Source of the DNA: JAWWPG01 sp038254365
Lineage (GTDB): Bacteria > Actinomycetota > Actinomycetes > Propionibacteriales > Nocardioidaceae
NCBI GenBank assembly: GCA_038254365.1
Contig: JBBSGI010000015.1
Location: 1 to 49,600 of the forward strand
DNA: 49,600 bases
Direction: 5' to 3'
The stretch's first letter is position 1; each line of letters starts with the position of its first letter. Of this stretch, positions 16,769 through 25,146 are shown one piece after another. Below the pieces are notes generated by a model. The model saw nothing but the letters and a program-made list of their open reading frames with translations. It did not search any database and was not told where the DNA came from. Both the position numbers and the translations under genes were made by a program.

Positions 16769-16973
16769 ACGATCTCGACCAACGTGCCTGGCCATCACAC
16801 CTAGATCACCAGTTGCCTAGGGGTTGCCTCGGCGCCGGCGTGGCGGTGGCACTCAACCAAGCGAGTACGCCCTCTGACGAAGCCGGACCTGGCCTCGTTG
16901 CGCCGGGTGCACGTCGACGGGCGACGCCGGCTTCCGGCCCGGTAGAGACCCGAGGCCACCCTGCCCGGCCGAC

Positions 16974-17004
16974 GTGACGGCAGCCTGACCGGCACCGCCG
17001 TCAC
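16974..17004 (-). terminator. Possible terminator of the LuxR/TPR gene
   Basis: Perfect 8-bp inverted repeat GTGACGGC/GCCGTCAC (16974-16981 and 16997-17004) overlapping the stop codon of the regulator, with a 15-nt loop. No T-run, as usual in high-GC genomes. Confidence 0.35.
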
Positions 17005-18689
17005 AGCCGCGCAACCTGCGAGGAGTACGCCGCGGCCTCGGTCCGGTTGCGAAGACCCAGTTTGCGCAGGATCGCGCCGACGTGGTGCTCGACGGTCTTG
17101 CGGGAGATGAATAGTTCCGTGGCTATCTCGGGGTTGGAGCGACCGCGGCCGAGGAGACGCAGCACCTCGCACTCGCGAGCCGAGAGCTCGTCGAGCGGCG
17201 ACGCGACCCGGACGACATCCGGCGCCTCGCGGCCGAGCCGGGCGAGTACGCCGTGGCAGCGCTCGGCTTCGGGCGCGCCGAGGCCGGCGTAGACCTCGTA
17301 TGCACTGCGGGCCTCCGCTTCGGCGAGCGCGGGGTTCGTGACCTCGAGGGCCTCGGCCAGCCTCAGCCGCAGCTCGGCCTCGAGCAGCGGCAGCCGAGCG
17401 CCCCTCAGGGCGGCAAGTCCGTGCTCGAGCTGCTCGACGGCTCCCGACAGGTCACCCGTGGCCTGGCAGATCTCGGCCTGGGCGAGGGCCGCGTACGCCT
17501 GGCCCGACCGCGGTGACGGCGGCGCCGTACGCCGCTCCAGATCGGCGGCCGCCGCACGCGCGGCCTCGACGTCGTCGAGGGCGAGCAGCGACCGGACCTC
17601 CTCGCCCAGCAGCGGTACGGCGCGGACCAGCTCGTCGCCCCCGAGGTCACGGAGCGCCCTGCTCGACACGGTCACCGCCTCGGCGTGCCGGCCCTCGGCC
17701 TGTTGCAACAGGGCGACCGCGAACGCCGCCTCGACGCGGTCGGCACACCGCTCGAGCAGAACCGAGGCCTCGTCGAGGCGGCCCTGCCGGATCCGCAGCT
17801 CGGCCAGCGCGGCCCGGCCACCGATGCGGTGGTAGCCGAAGCCGCTGCTGCTGGTCGCGACGCCGAGCCGAAGCGCACCCTCCGCTTCACGCCATCGGCC
17901 CGCCCGGCAGAGCACGGTGCCGTAGGCGGTGTGGCAGTGGCTGAACATCAGCGGCCGCTGGTCGTCCGGGTCGGTCACGCCGGCGTCCTCGAGCACGTCG
18001 AGCCACGCCTCGAGCCGGCCGACCTCGCCGGAGCGCTCGCACGCCGTAACCGCGTCGCACAGCACCTGGGCGGCAGTGAAGTAGCCGACCTCCCCGCAGC
18101 TGACCATCGCCATCGCCTCGTCGACCATCCGGGCGCCCTCCTGTTGACGACCGAGCGAGATCGCGGCGACGCCCGCGTCGGCGAGAGCCTTGCACTCCAG
18201 GTCGGTGTCGCCGTACTGGCGGGCGATCTCGAGTGCCTCCTGGCAGTCGCGGCAGAGCTGTTCGGCGTTCTCCACCGAGCAGCCGACCAGGCCGAGCAGG
18301 ACCCAGCCGCGCTCGGGGCAGGAGCCCTCGCCCTCGAGCATCGTCCGTGCGCGGGAGAACCAGCCGCTCGCCGCGGGCTTGTTGTCCATGCCCTCGAAGA
18401 AGATACGCCCGAGCAGCGCGGCGCTGACCGCCGCCGGGCGGCGCTCCCCCCGCGCCTTGAACGCCAGGAACGCGGTCTCCGCATGACGTCGCGCCTCGAC
18501 GAACTCATAGGCGAGATAGCTCAGTGACGCGAGCTCGTGGTGCAGCGCCGGGTCCTCGGACGTGGACAGCAGCTCACCGAGCCGGCGTCGACGCTCGTCG
18601 ATGTCGGCCGTGGTCGGCCCGCGCCGGAAGCCCGCGACGGTCGCGTCGCCGAGCGCGGGGGGCGCGCCGGTCTCGGCCCCGCTCTTCAT
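17001..18689 (-). CDS. LuxR-family regulator with TPR-like repeats
   Basis: About 562 residues. The body is a string of TPR-like helices (ALHHELASLSYLAYEFVEAR, AKGLADAG-like text, AALAELRIRQGRLDEASVLL, LAQAEICQATGDLSGAVEQL). The C-terminus is a LuxR helix-turn-helix (LSARECEVLRLLGRGRSNPE ... SRKTVEHHVGAILRKLGLRN). No P-loop ATPase precedes the repeats, unlike the LAL protein at the window start. I chose the ATG at 18689 (MKSGAETG); earlier in-frame starts would overlap the divergent promoter. It faces an MFS/FAD-oxidoreductase operon across about 150 bp and probably controls it. Confidence 0.85.
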   Translation of the reverse strand: MKSGAETGAPPALGDATVAGFRRGPTTADIDERRRRLGELLSTSEDPALHHELASLSYLAYEFVEARRHAETAFLAFKARGERRPAAVSAALLGRIFFEGMDNKPAASGWFSRARTMLEGEGSCPERGWVLLGLVGCSVENAEQLCRDCQEALEIARQYGDTDLECKALADAGVAAISLGRQQEGARMVDEAMAMVSCGEVGYFTAAQVLCDAVTACERSGEVGRLEAWLDVLEDAGVTDPDDQRPLMFSHCHTAYGTVLCRAGRWREAEGALRLGVATSSSGFGYHRIGGRAALAELRIRQGRLDEASVLLERCADRVEAAFAVALLQQAEGRHAEAVTVSSRALRDLGGDELVRAVPLLGEEVRSLLALDDVEAARAAAADLERRTAPPSPRSGQAYAALAQAEICQATGDLSGAVEQLEHGLAALRGARLPLLEAELRLRLAEALEVTNPALAEAEARSAYEVYAGLGAPEAERCHGVLARLGREAPDVVRVASPLDELSARECEVLRLLGRGRSNPEIATELFISRKTVEHHVGAILRKLGLRNRTEAAAYSSQVARL

Positions 18690-18838
18690 GCATCCATGGT
18701 GCGCATTGGCGGTGCCGCCGTCAAAGGTCGGCGCGCCCAGCGAATGGGGGAGCCAATGGGCGACCTCCCCGATGCCGCAGCGCACTCCCTGCAAGAGCAT
18801 GACGGCATCCGATCCGTCTGACCACCGCGGGAGCTCCG

Positions 18839-20356
18839 ATGACCAGTCCCACCCGGGCGACCTGGACGCTCGTAGGCGTCTGCGCCACGACGTTCATGCT
18901 GCTGCTCGACGTCACCATCGTGAACGTCGCGCTGCCTAGCGTCGGCCGTGACCTGGACACCAGCCTCACCGACCTGCAGTGGATCGTCGACGCCTACGCC
19001 GTCGTGCTGGCTGCGCTGACGCTCTCCGCGGGCGCGGCGGCCGACCGGTTCGGTCGTCGCCGCGTGTTCCTCGCCGGCCTCTCGGTCTTCACCGTCGCGT
19101 CGCTGGCCTGCGCCCTGGCCAGCGACGTGACCGCGCTGGAGATCGCACGTGCGGTCCAGGGCATCGGCGGCGCCGCAATGTTCGCGACCTCGCTGGCCCT
19201 GATCGGGCAGGAGTACGACGGCCCCGCCCGCGCTGGCGCCTTCGCCGCCTGGGGATCGAGCGCCGGCGCCGGCGTTGCGTCGGGCCCGCTCGCGGGCGGC
19301 CTGCTCACCGACGGACTGGACTGGCGCTGGATCTTCTTCGTGAACGTGCCAGTCGGCATCGTCACCCTCGCACTGATGTGGCCCCGGCTGCGTCCGGACA
19401 CGTGGCTGTTGCCGCGGCGGCTCGACCCACGCGGCGCGGTGCTGTTCTCCGGCGCGCTGCTGCTGCTTGCCTACGGGCTGTTGCGCGGAAACGCAGACGG
19501 CTGGTCATCCCGGCACGTCGTCGCCTCGCTGGCGGCCGCCGCTCTGCTGCTGGTCGCGTTTCTTGAGGCCGAGCGGCGCAGCACGGACCCGATGGTCGAC
19601 CTGGCGCTGTTCCGCACGCCAGCGCTGGTCGGCGCGTCCATCGCGGTCCTCTGCCTGGCTGCGGGTGTGTTCGCGAACCTCTTCTTCGTCTCCCTCTACC
19701 TGCAGAACGTGCTCGGCTACTCGGCACTCGGTGCCGGCCTCCGACTGCTGTTCCTGACCGCGCTCGTTTTCGCCGTACCACTGCTCGCGCGGCCGATGAT
19801 CGCCCGCCGGGGCCCACGGCTGGCGATGTCGGCCGGGCTGGCCGCGACCTCGGCCGGCCTGCTGGCCCTGGTGTGGGCGGACGGACGGCACGGGTGGGGC
19901 CTGCTGGTCCCGGGCCTGCTCCTGACCGGCCTCGGCATCGGCCTGTCGAACCCGGTCGTCGCGTCCGTGCCGATTGCCGTGGTCGACGGCCAGCGCGCCG
20001 GCATGGCGTCCGGGCTGAGCAACACGCTGCGGATGACCGGCCTGGCCGTGGGCATCGCGACCCTCGGCGCGATCTTCCAGGCGAGGATCGCCAGCGTTCT
20101 CGGTCAGGACGGGCTCGCCCAGGCGGTGGCTGCCCGCGGTGTCCGCGCCGTGCCGGAGGACTCCGCCCTCGTCCCGCAGGTCACCCACGCATTCGTCAGC
20201 GGCCTCGACGTGGTGCTGGTCATCGGCGCCGTGATCGCCGCCCTCGGCGCCCTCGCCAGCGCCGCCCTCGTTCGGATGCCCGGCCACCCGGTTGCGGCCC
20301 CCTCACCGATCCGTCCCGAAGGAGAAGCTCATGTGGAACCCGTCGTCGCTGGCTGA
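18839..20356 (+). CDS. DHA2-type MFS drug:H+ exporter (EmrB/QacA-like)
   Basis: 505 residues with about 14 hydrophobic helices. Family motifs are present: FMLLLDVTIVNVALPSVGRD in helix 1 (the D-x-T-x-V-N-V-A-L-P signature of the DHA2 group), LQWIVDAYAVVLAALTLSAG, motif A in AADRFGRRRVFL and motif C in GVASGPLAGGLL with WRWIFFVNVPVG. Members export lipophilic drugs or secondary metabolites in exchange for protons. GGGAG precedes the ATG. The 3' end overlaps the start of the FAD-oxidoreductase gene by 26 bp, so both are on one message. The LuxR/TPR gene diverges upstream. Confidence 0.9.
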   Translation: MTSPTRATWTLVGVCATTFMLLLDVTIVNVALPSVGRDLDTSLTDLQWIVDAYAVVLAALTLSAGAAADRFGRRRVFLAGLSVFTVASLACALASDVTALEIARAVQGIGGAAMFATSLALIGQEYDGPARAGAFAAWGSSAGAGVASGPLAGGLLTDGLDWRWIFFVNVPVGIVTLALMWPRLRPDTWLLPRRLDPRGAVLFSGALLLLAYGLLRGNADGWSSRHVVASLAAAALLLVAFLEAERRSTDPMVDLALFRTPALVGASIAVLCLAAGVFANLFFVSLYLQNVLGYSALGAGLRLLFLTALVFAVPLLARPMIARRGPRLAMSAGLAATSAGLLALVWADGRHGWGLLVPGLLLTGLGIGLSNPVVASVPIAVVDGQRAGMASGLSNTLRMTGLAVGIATLGAIFQARIASVLGQDGLAQAVAARGVRAVPEDSALVPQVTHAFVSGLDVVLVIGAVIAALGALASAALVRMPGHPVAAPSPIRPEGEAHVEPVVAG

Positions 20357-21698
20357 GGCCGTCTCCGGCCCGGTCCTCGCCACCGGTGATCCCGGGTACG
20401 CCGAGGAGCTCGCGCCGTTCAACCTCGCGGTCACCCACTCCCCGGATGTCGTGGTCGGTGCGATCGACTCCGCCGATGTCGCCCGAACCGTCCGCTGGGC
20501 CGCCGACCACGGCCTCCCGGTTGCGGTGCAGGCGACCGGCCACGGGGCCACGACACCTTACGAGCGAGGTGTCGTGGTCTCTACCCGGCGGATGCAGCGG
20601 CTCGAGATCGACCCCGCAACCCGGCTCGCCCGGATCGGGGCCGGGGTGCGGTGGCGCGCGGTCATCGACGCCGCCGCGGCCCACGGGCTCGCACCACTCA
20701 ACGGCTCGTCCAGCCACGTCGGCGCGATCGGCTACACGCTCGGCGGCGGGATGCCGGTCCTCGGCCGCACGTTCGGCTTCGCCTCGGACTTGGTACGGTC
20801 GCTCGAGGTGGTCACCGCCGACGGCGTCATCCGCCAGGTGTCCGCCGACCAGGAGCCGGACCTGTTCTTCGCGCTGCGCGGCGGCAAGCCGACAGTCGGC
20901 ATCGTGACGGAGATGGTGTTGGACCTGGTCCCGGTGAGTGAGGTGTACGGCGGCTGCCTGTTCGTTGACGGCTCGCACGCGGCCGCGCTCGTCGAGGCGT
21001 ACCGGTGCTGGACGCCCGGCCTGCCCGAGGGCATGACCACCGCGCTGAAGTTCCTGCGGCTGCCGGCGATGCCGGACGTCCCGGAGCCGCTGCGCAACCG
21101 GTTCACGGTCCAGCTGGCTGCTGCCCATGTCGGCGACCCGGCCGAGGGCGAACGGCTGCTGGCGCCGATGCGCGCGATGGCGCCGGCGATCATGGACGAG
21201 ATCCGGGTGATGCCGTACATCGAGGTCGACACGGTGCACTACGACCCGATGCATCCGCTGCCGGTGCAGGAGCGGTCTGGACTGTTCGACGAGCTTACAC
21301 CGGAGGCCGCGGCCGAACTGTTGGCCTGCGCGGGCCCGGACGAACGGACGCCGCTGCTGATGGTCGAGCTGCGTCACCTCGGCGGCGCAATGGCTCGTTC
21401 TGTGGAAGACGCGGTCGGCCCGCGGGACGCGGCGTACTCGTTGCTGCTGCTCGGCGTGCTCGCGCCGGAGACTGCGGCGATCGTGCCGGAGGCGCTAGCG
21501 GCGACCGAGCAGCGGCTGGCGCCGTACCTGAACGGCCGGACGTTCGTGAACATGCACGGCATCGCGACCTCGCCGGAGGACGGCGCCCGCCCCTGGCCAG
21601 AGGAGATCCACCAGCGGCTGCAGGCGATCATTCGCACCGCCGACCCGGACGGTGTGTTCCGGTTCGGCCAGGCCCGTTCGGAACCTGCACTGCTCTGA
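20331..21698 (+). CDS. FAD-dependent (BBE-like) oxidoreductase
   Basis: 455 residues. The N-terminal FAD-binding (PCMH/FAD_binding_4) domain is clear: VAVQATGHGATTPYERGVVV, RMQRLEIDPATRLARIGAGV, then GSSSHVGAIGYTLGGGMPVL and VRSLEVVTADGVIRQVSADQ with DLFFALRGG. The substrate domain follows, ending near DPDGVFRFGQA. Enzymes of this type oxidise alcohols, sugars or secondary-metabolite intermediates using O2. The ATG at 20331 has AAGGAGAA upstream and lies inside the 3' end of the exporter gene, so translation is coupled. Co-expression with an exporter suggests action on a small secreted compound; the substrate is unknown. Confidence 0.87.
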   Translation: MWNPSSLAEAVSGPVLATGDPGYAEELAPFNLAVTHSPDVVVGAIDSADVARTVRWAADHGLPVAVQATGHGATTPYERGVVVSTRRMQRLEIDPATRLARIGAGVRWRAVIDAAAAHGLAPLNGSSSHVGAIGYTLGGGMPVLGRTFGFASDLVRSLEVVTADGVIRQVSADQEPDLFFALRGGKPTVGIVTEMVLDLVPVSEVYGGCLFVDGSHAAALVEAYRCWTPGLPEGMTTALKFLRLPAMPDVPEPLRNRFTVQLAAAHVGDPAEGERLLAPMRAMAPAIMDEIRVMPYIEVDTVHYDPMHPLPVQERSGLFDELTPEAAAELLACAGPDERTPLLMVELRHLGGAMARSVEDAVGPRDAAYSLLLLGVLAPETAAIVPEALAATEQRLAPYLNGRTFVNMHGIATSPEDGARPWPEEIHQRLQAIIRTADPDGVFRFGQARSEPALL

Positions 21699-21706
21699 GG
21701 CCTCGC

Positions 21707-21984
21707 TCAGGCGCTCTCATCGGACGGGCCCTCCGTCGGGGCGCTGGTGGCCGCCTTGGTGGCGAGTTCGGCGGCACGCGCGAGACTGGGGGCGTCGGCG
21801 AGGTCGTCGAGGAGCCGCCTCCGCACCGCGGCGCTGCCCTGCTCCCGAGCGGCGAGCGCGGCCTCGGGAGTGGCGGTGTCCCAGACGCGGGGGATGTGGC
21901 GGGAGACCTCGCCGTCGGCACGTTGTAGAAGATCGCATGGACCACTTCGGCCGGGACCCGGTGGATCGGGTCCATGAGCTCCAT
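21707..21984 (-). pseudogene. Small frameshifted gene of unknown function
   Basis: From an ATG at 21984 the reverse strand reads MELMDPIHRVPAEVVHAIFY and NVPTAR. The sense-looking text then moves to the other frame: GEVSRHIPRVWDTATPEAAL, AAREQGSAAVRRRLLDDLAD and APSLARAAELATKAATSAPT, to a stop at 21707. AGGAGATG lies upstream of the start. As one protein it would be about 92 residues and helical. I do not recognise the family. A real frameshift or a sequencing error are both possible. Confidence 0.4.
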
Positions 21985-22190
21985 TTCGGATCATCTCCTG
22001 TGGTTTGGGGGCGCCCCTCGTGGGCGGCCGCTCACCCTTGCTACGAACACCTCTGCCCCGATCCGACACCGCCTCCCGGATTTCCTTCAAGGACTTTCTG
22101 GTACGCCGGTTGTGAGCGATCCGACAGCGAGACGGTTTCGGGGCGACTGCGCCGCTTGTCGGGTTGGTGTAGCGGTGGCTCCGCCTTCGC

Positions 22191-22982
22191 TCAGCGTTGC
22201 TGGCGGAAGATGACGAAAAGCACTCGCAGAGCGAGAATGCAGCTGACGACCAGCAGGTTGTAACCGAACACCTGGAACAGGCTCACCGCTGGAGTCACCT
22301 CCGGGCCACCTGACGCGCTGATGAGGAACACGGCCATGATCCCGGCTGTGGCACCGAGAAAGGCAAGGAGCACCTGGTGCAACAGGTCGGTGGCGAACCG
22401 CCGATCATGCTCGTCGGCGAAGAGGCGCACGTTGATGTTCAGGCGCCCCTGTTCGAGGGCGCCGGTGATTCGATCGATCCGGCGTGGTAGCCGGCGCAGC
22501 ACCGGCAACAACGCCGTGACTTCGTCGGTCAGGGTCTGCGCTACGGAGCTCGGATCGAGGGCTGCCGCTATCTCGGCGCGGGCGAAACGCCGCGACTCAG
22601 CGACGAGCTGGAAGCCGGGTAGGAGCCGCAGCAGGGTCCCCTCGACGGTAGCGAGCGCACGGAACACTGCGCCGACCTCGCCAAGGACAACCAGCTCGTG
22701 ATCGGCGACCAGGCGAAACAGGTCGGTGAACATGGCCATGTTCGGTGCCGCCGCCGGGCCCAGGTGTCGGGCCATAAACAACCCGAGTGCGCGTTCGAGC
22801 CGTAGTTCGTCGAGGTCGTCTGTGCGGGTCACGAGCTCCAAGAACGCGTCGCGGGCTGCGGCCGAGTCACCCTTGTCCACCGCCACAAGCAGCTGCTGAA
22901 CTGCCTGGCGGGTTGATGCGCCGAGCCGACCGACCGAGCCGAAGTCCATCAAGGCCAGGCGGCCGTCGGCGAGCAGTGGCCC
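22191..22982 (-). pseudogene. UbiB/ABC1-family kinase-like protein, 5' end lost at an IS element
   Basis: The frame runs from the IS boundary at 22982 to a stop at 22191. It opens in mid-domain with LLADGRLALMDFGSVGRLG, the DFG-type motif of ABC1/UbiB atypical kinases, then a helical region and two C-terminal membrane helices (VLLAFLGATAGIMAVFLI and YNLLVVSCILALRVLFVIF), which are typical of UbiB. About 300 residues with the Ala-rich loop, Lys and catalytic motifs are missing, and the sequence beyond the IS does not contain them. The product, if made from the internal TTG/ATG at 22952, could not bind ATP normally. Confidence 0.82.
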
Positions 22983-23006
22983 TGACCCCGGAGGGTGGAC
23001 ACGGGG

Positions 23007-23882
23007 TTATGCGGCTTGAGGTTCTGCCGCGGTCTGGTTGCAGTGTTGCATCTCGAAGGCGATGGGGCTGATCTGTCCGATCGAGGAGTGCCGGCGGCAC
23101 CGGTTGTAGCGGTCCTCGATCCAGGCCCCGACGGCCAGCTTGGCTCCGGCCTTGGTGGGCCAGACTCGGCGGTAGTAGAACTCGGTCTTCAGCGTTGCGA
23201 AGAACGACTCGGCCATCGCGTTGTCCCAGCAGATTCCGGTGTAGCCCATCGACCGGGTGATGCCGTTCTCGGCCGCGAAAGTGGTGATCTGCTCTGATGC
23301 GTATTGCGTGCCTCTGTCGGTGTGGAACACGACCTTGGCCGGCCGTTCACCACGCAGCGTGATCGCCATCTTCAGTGCGTCCTCGACGAGGTCGGTGCGC
23401 ATGTGATCAGCGATGGCCCACCCGATCACGCGACGCGAGCAGGCGTCGATCACGGTGGCCAGGTACAGCCATCCCTCCCAGGTCCGCAGGTAGGTGATGT
23501 CGCCGACCCAGACGGCATTGAGGACGCCGGTGTCCCAGACCCGTTTCGCGGCGTCCGGCGGGTAGGTGTCGCCGCTGTCGCGCTGGGTCGTGGTACGCCA
23601 CTGGCGCGGGCAGATCCCACGCAGACCGAGCTTGCGCATCGCCTTCGCGACCGTCTTGCGCGAGATGGTCTCGCCGTCCTCACGCAGGTCGGCCAGAATC
23701 CTGGGCGCCCCGGAGACCTCGTCGGACTCGCCGTGGAACCATCCGATCTTGGCCTCGATCCTTTCGGCCTTGACCGCCCGTTTCGAGGGCAGTCGCTTAG
23801 ACCAGGCGTAGAACCCTGAACGGGAGACCTCCAGGAGACGTGCCATCCGCGAGACCGTGTGGTTGCTCTTCTCCGCGTGCAT
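23007..23882 (-). CDS. IS3-family transposase OrfB (DDE catalytic part)
   Basis: 291 residues from the ATG at 23882. An HTH_21 region (SGAPRILADLREDGETISRK) precedes the rve core with the DDE triad: WVGDITYLRTWEGWLYLATV (D), VVFHTDRGTQYASEQ (D) and GICWDNAMAESFFATLK (E), and the closing YNRCRRHSSIGQISPIAFE. The frame is open further upstream and reads RPGSIGYEREAFALMHAEK, so the active protein is expected to be an OrfAB fusion made by -1 frameshifting at 23938-23944. All catalytic residues are present, so the enzyme may be functional. Confidence 0.92.
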   Translation of the reverse strand: MHAEKSNHTVSRMARLLEVSRSGFYAWSKRLPSKRAVKAERIEAKIGWFHGESDEVSGAPRILADLREDGETISRKTVAKAMRKLGLRGICPRQWRTTTQRDSGDTYPPDAAKRVWDTGVLNAVWVGDITYLRTWEGWLYLATVIDACSRRVIGWAIADHMRTDLVEDALKMAITLRGERPAKVVFHTDRGTQYASEQITTFAAENGITRSMGYTGICWDNAMAESFFATLKTEFYYRRVWPTKAGAKLAVGAWIEDRYNRCRRHSSIGQISPIAFEMQHCNQTAAEPQAA

Positions 23883-24196
23883 CAGTGCGAACGCTTCGCG
23901 TTCGTATCCGATGCTTCCTGGGCGAAGAAGAGGGAGGCTTTTTTCAAGAACGCCCGGTCCAGCTTCAACTCCGAGTTCTCCTTGCGCAGCCGCGCGAGCT
24001 CGGCCCGCTCGGTCTCGGACACGGCACCGTCACCGGCGTCCTGGCGTGACTTGAACAGGTTGACCCACCGGCCCAGCGTCTGTTCCTTGACGCCGAGCTC
24101 GCGTGCCACCACCGCGACCGGACGACCGGTGCTGATCACCAACTTCACGGCCTCGTCCTTGTACTCAGGAGTGAACTCCCGACGTTGTCTTCCCAT
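23882..24196 (-). CDS. IS3-family transposase OrfA (DNA-binding part)
   Basis: 104 residues. A helix-turn-helix (EYKDEAVKLVISTGRPVAVV, ARELGVKEQTLGRWVNLF) is followed by a leucine-zipper-like helix (ELARLRKENSELKLDRAFLK) that mediates assembly of the fusion transposase. The stop overlaps the orfB ATG by one base (TGATG). ATG at 24196 follows a purine-rich AGAGAGGA ribosome site. It binds the terminal repeats of the element. Confidence 0.9.
   Translation of the reverse strand: MGRQRREFTPEYKDEAVKLVISTGRPVAVVARELGVKEQTLGRWVNLFKSRQDAGDGAVSETERAELARLRKENSELKLDRAFLKKASLFFAQEASDTNAKRSH
23938..23944 (-). other. Programmed -1 frameshift site in the IS3 element
   Basis: AAAAAAG read on the reverse strand, in orfA codons for KK just before ASLFFAQE. 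A -1 slip here joins orfA to the upstream extension of orfB (SLPLLRPGSIGYERE), giving the OrfAB transposase usual in this family. Confidence 0.7.
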
Positions 24197-24243
24197 GGTG
24201 AAGATCCTCTCTTACGAGGTGTCCACCACACGGGGTCAAGGCC

Positions 24244-24294
24244 ACCGCGGCAGAACCTCAAGCCGCATAACCCTGTGTCCACCCTCCGGGGTCA
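24244..24294 (+). mobile_element. End fragment of a second, oppositely oriented IS3 copy
   Basis: These 51 bp are the reverse complement of 23033-22983 with one mismatch. They encode the last codons of OrfB (AAEPQAA-stop) on the forward strand and the terminal repeat. It lies 5 bp beyond the intact element, facing the other way. Confidence 0.85.
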
Positions 24295-24431
24295 ACTCCG
24301 GGGCTGGTTTGCGTCTGACTTTGCGATAGAGACCGGGGGTCTGGATCAAGACCGCCGACGACATCCCAAGAAGGCCAACCGTCAGACAACTTCAGAAGCG
24401 CCCCACTAGGTCACGCTGATGAGCCTCGGCC

Positions 24432-24448
24432 CTCATCAGGCGCTCATC
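24432..24448. promoter_or_regulatory. Direct repeats before the response-regulator gene
   Basis: CTCATC occurs at 24432-24437 and 24443-24448, 11 bp apart (one helical turn). An inverted GATGAG lies just upstream near 24419. This spacing is typical of OmpR-family sites, so autoregulation is possible. Confidence 0.4.
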
Positions 24449-24468
24449 TTGAGGAGGACAATGATGCC

Positions 24469-25146
24469 GTGCGAGTGCTGCTCATCGAGGACGAGGCAAA
24501 GATGTCGAGCCTCCTACGCCGCGGTCTACGCGAGGAGGGCCTGCTCACCGATGTTGCGGCCACCGGTGCGGACGGGGTGTGGGCTGCCACGGAGAACGAC
24601 TACGACGCGGTGGTCCTCGACGTGATGCTGCCCGACATCAGCGGGTTCGAGGTATGCCGGCAGATTCGCTCCGCGAACGTGTGGGCCCCCATCTTGATGC
24701 TGACCGCGCGCGGTGCGGTGGGCGACCGGGTTACGGGCCTGGACGCCGGTGCGGACGACTACGTCGTCAAGCCGTTTGCCTTCGATGAGCTGTTGGCGCG
24801 GTTGCGGGCGCTGCAGCGTCGAGGAACGGTTACCCATCCCAGCATGCTTGCCGTCGGCGATCTTCGGCTGGACCCTGCAGCGCGGCGCGTCTGGCGCGGC
24901 GAGCACGAAGTGACGCTCACGGCCCAGGAGTTCTCGCTGCTGCACACGATGGCCATGCGCCCAGGGCGAGTGCTGAGCAGGGAGCAGCTCGTCCACCTGG
25001 CCTGGGACATCGCCTACGAGCAGCGCTCCAACGTCGTCGATGTGTGTGTGCGTGGCCTGCGGGATCGGGTCGACCGGCCATTCGGGCGCCACTCGGTGCA
25101 GACCGTGCGAGGGGTCGGCTACCGGCTCGATAAGGACACACCGTGA
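24469..25146 (+). CDS. OmpR/PhoB-type response regulator
   Basis: 225 residues. The receiver domain has the acidic pocket (IEDE), phospho-acceptor D51 (VVLDVMLPDISGFE) and K101 (DDYVVKPFAF). The C-terminal winged helix is complete (LTAQEFSLLHTMAMRPGRVL, SREQLVHLAWD, VVDVCVRGLRDRVDRPFG, VQTVRGVGYRL). The start is a GTG at 24469. The GAGGAG ribosome site is 12 bases away and better spaced for an ATG at 24461 that is out of frame, so initiation may be inefficient. The 3' end overlaps the kinase gene by 4 bp (GTGA). Confidence 0.92.
   Translation: MRVLLIEDEAKMSSLLRRGLREEGLLTDVAATGADGVWAATENDYDAVVLDVMLPDISGFEVCRQIRSANVWAPILMLTARGAVGDRVTGLDAGADDYVVKPFAFDELLARLRALQRRGTVTHPSMLAVGDLRLDPAARRVWRGEHEVTLTAQEFSLLHTMAMRPGRVLSREQLVHLAWDIAYEQRSNVVDVCVRGLRDRVDRPFGRHSVQTVRGVGYRLDKDTP

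Larger units (their letters stand above)
22983..24238 (-). mobile_element. Complete IS3-family insertion sequence (1256 bp)
   Basis: Terminal inverted repeats TGACCCCGGAGGGTGGACAC (22983-23002) and, on the reverse strand, TGACCCCGTGTGGTGGACAC (24219-24238) bound two overlapping genes, orfA and orfB, on the reverse strand. Both look intact and a -1 slippery site (AAAAAAG) sits near the end of orfA. Length and organisation fit the IS3 family. No target duplication is evident: the left flank is ubiB, the right flank is a piece of another copy. Confidence 0.9.

Noticed and set aside
15941..16804. Forward open frame of 287 codons over the IS481 element
   Set aside because: Antisense to the transposase; only its last codons may be meaningful and are discussed separately.
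20220..21377. Reverse open frame of 385 codons opposite the FAD oxidoreductase
   Set aside because: Shadow of the forward gene; His/Arg-rich text with no recognisable family.
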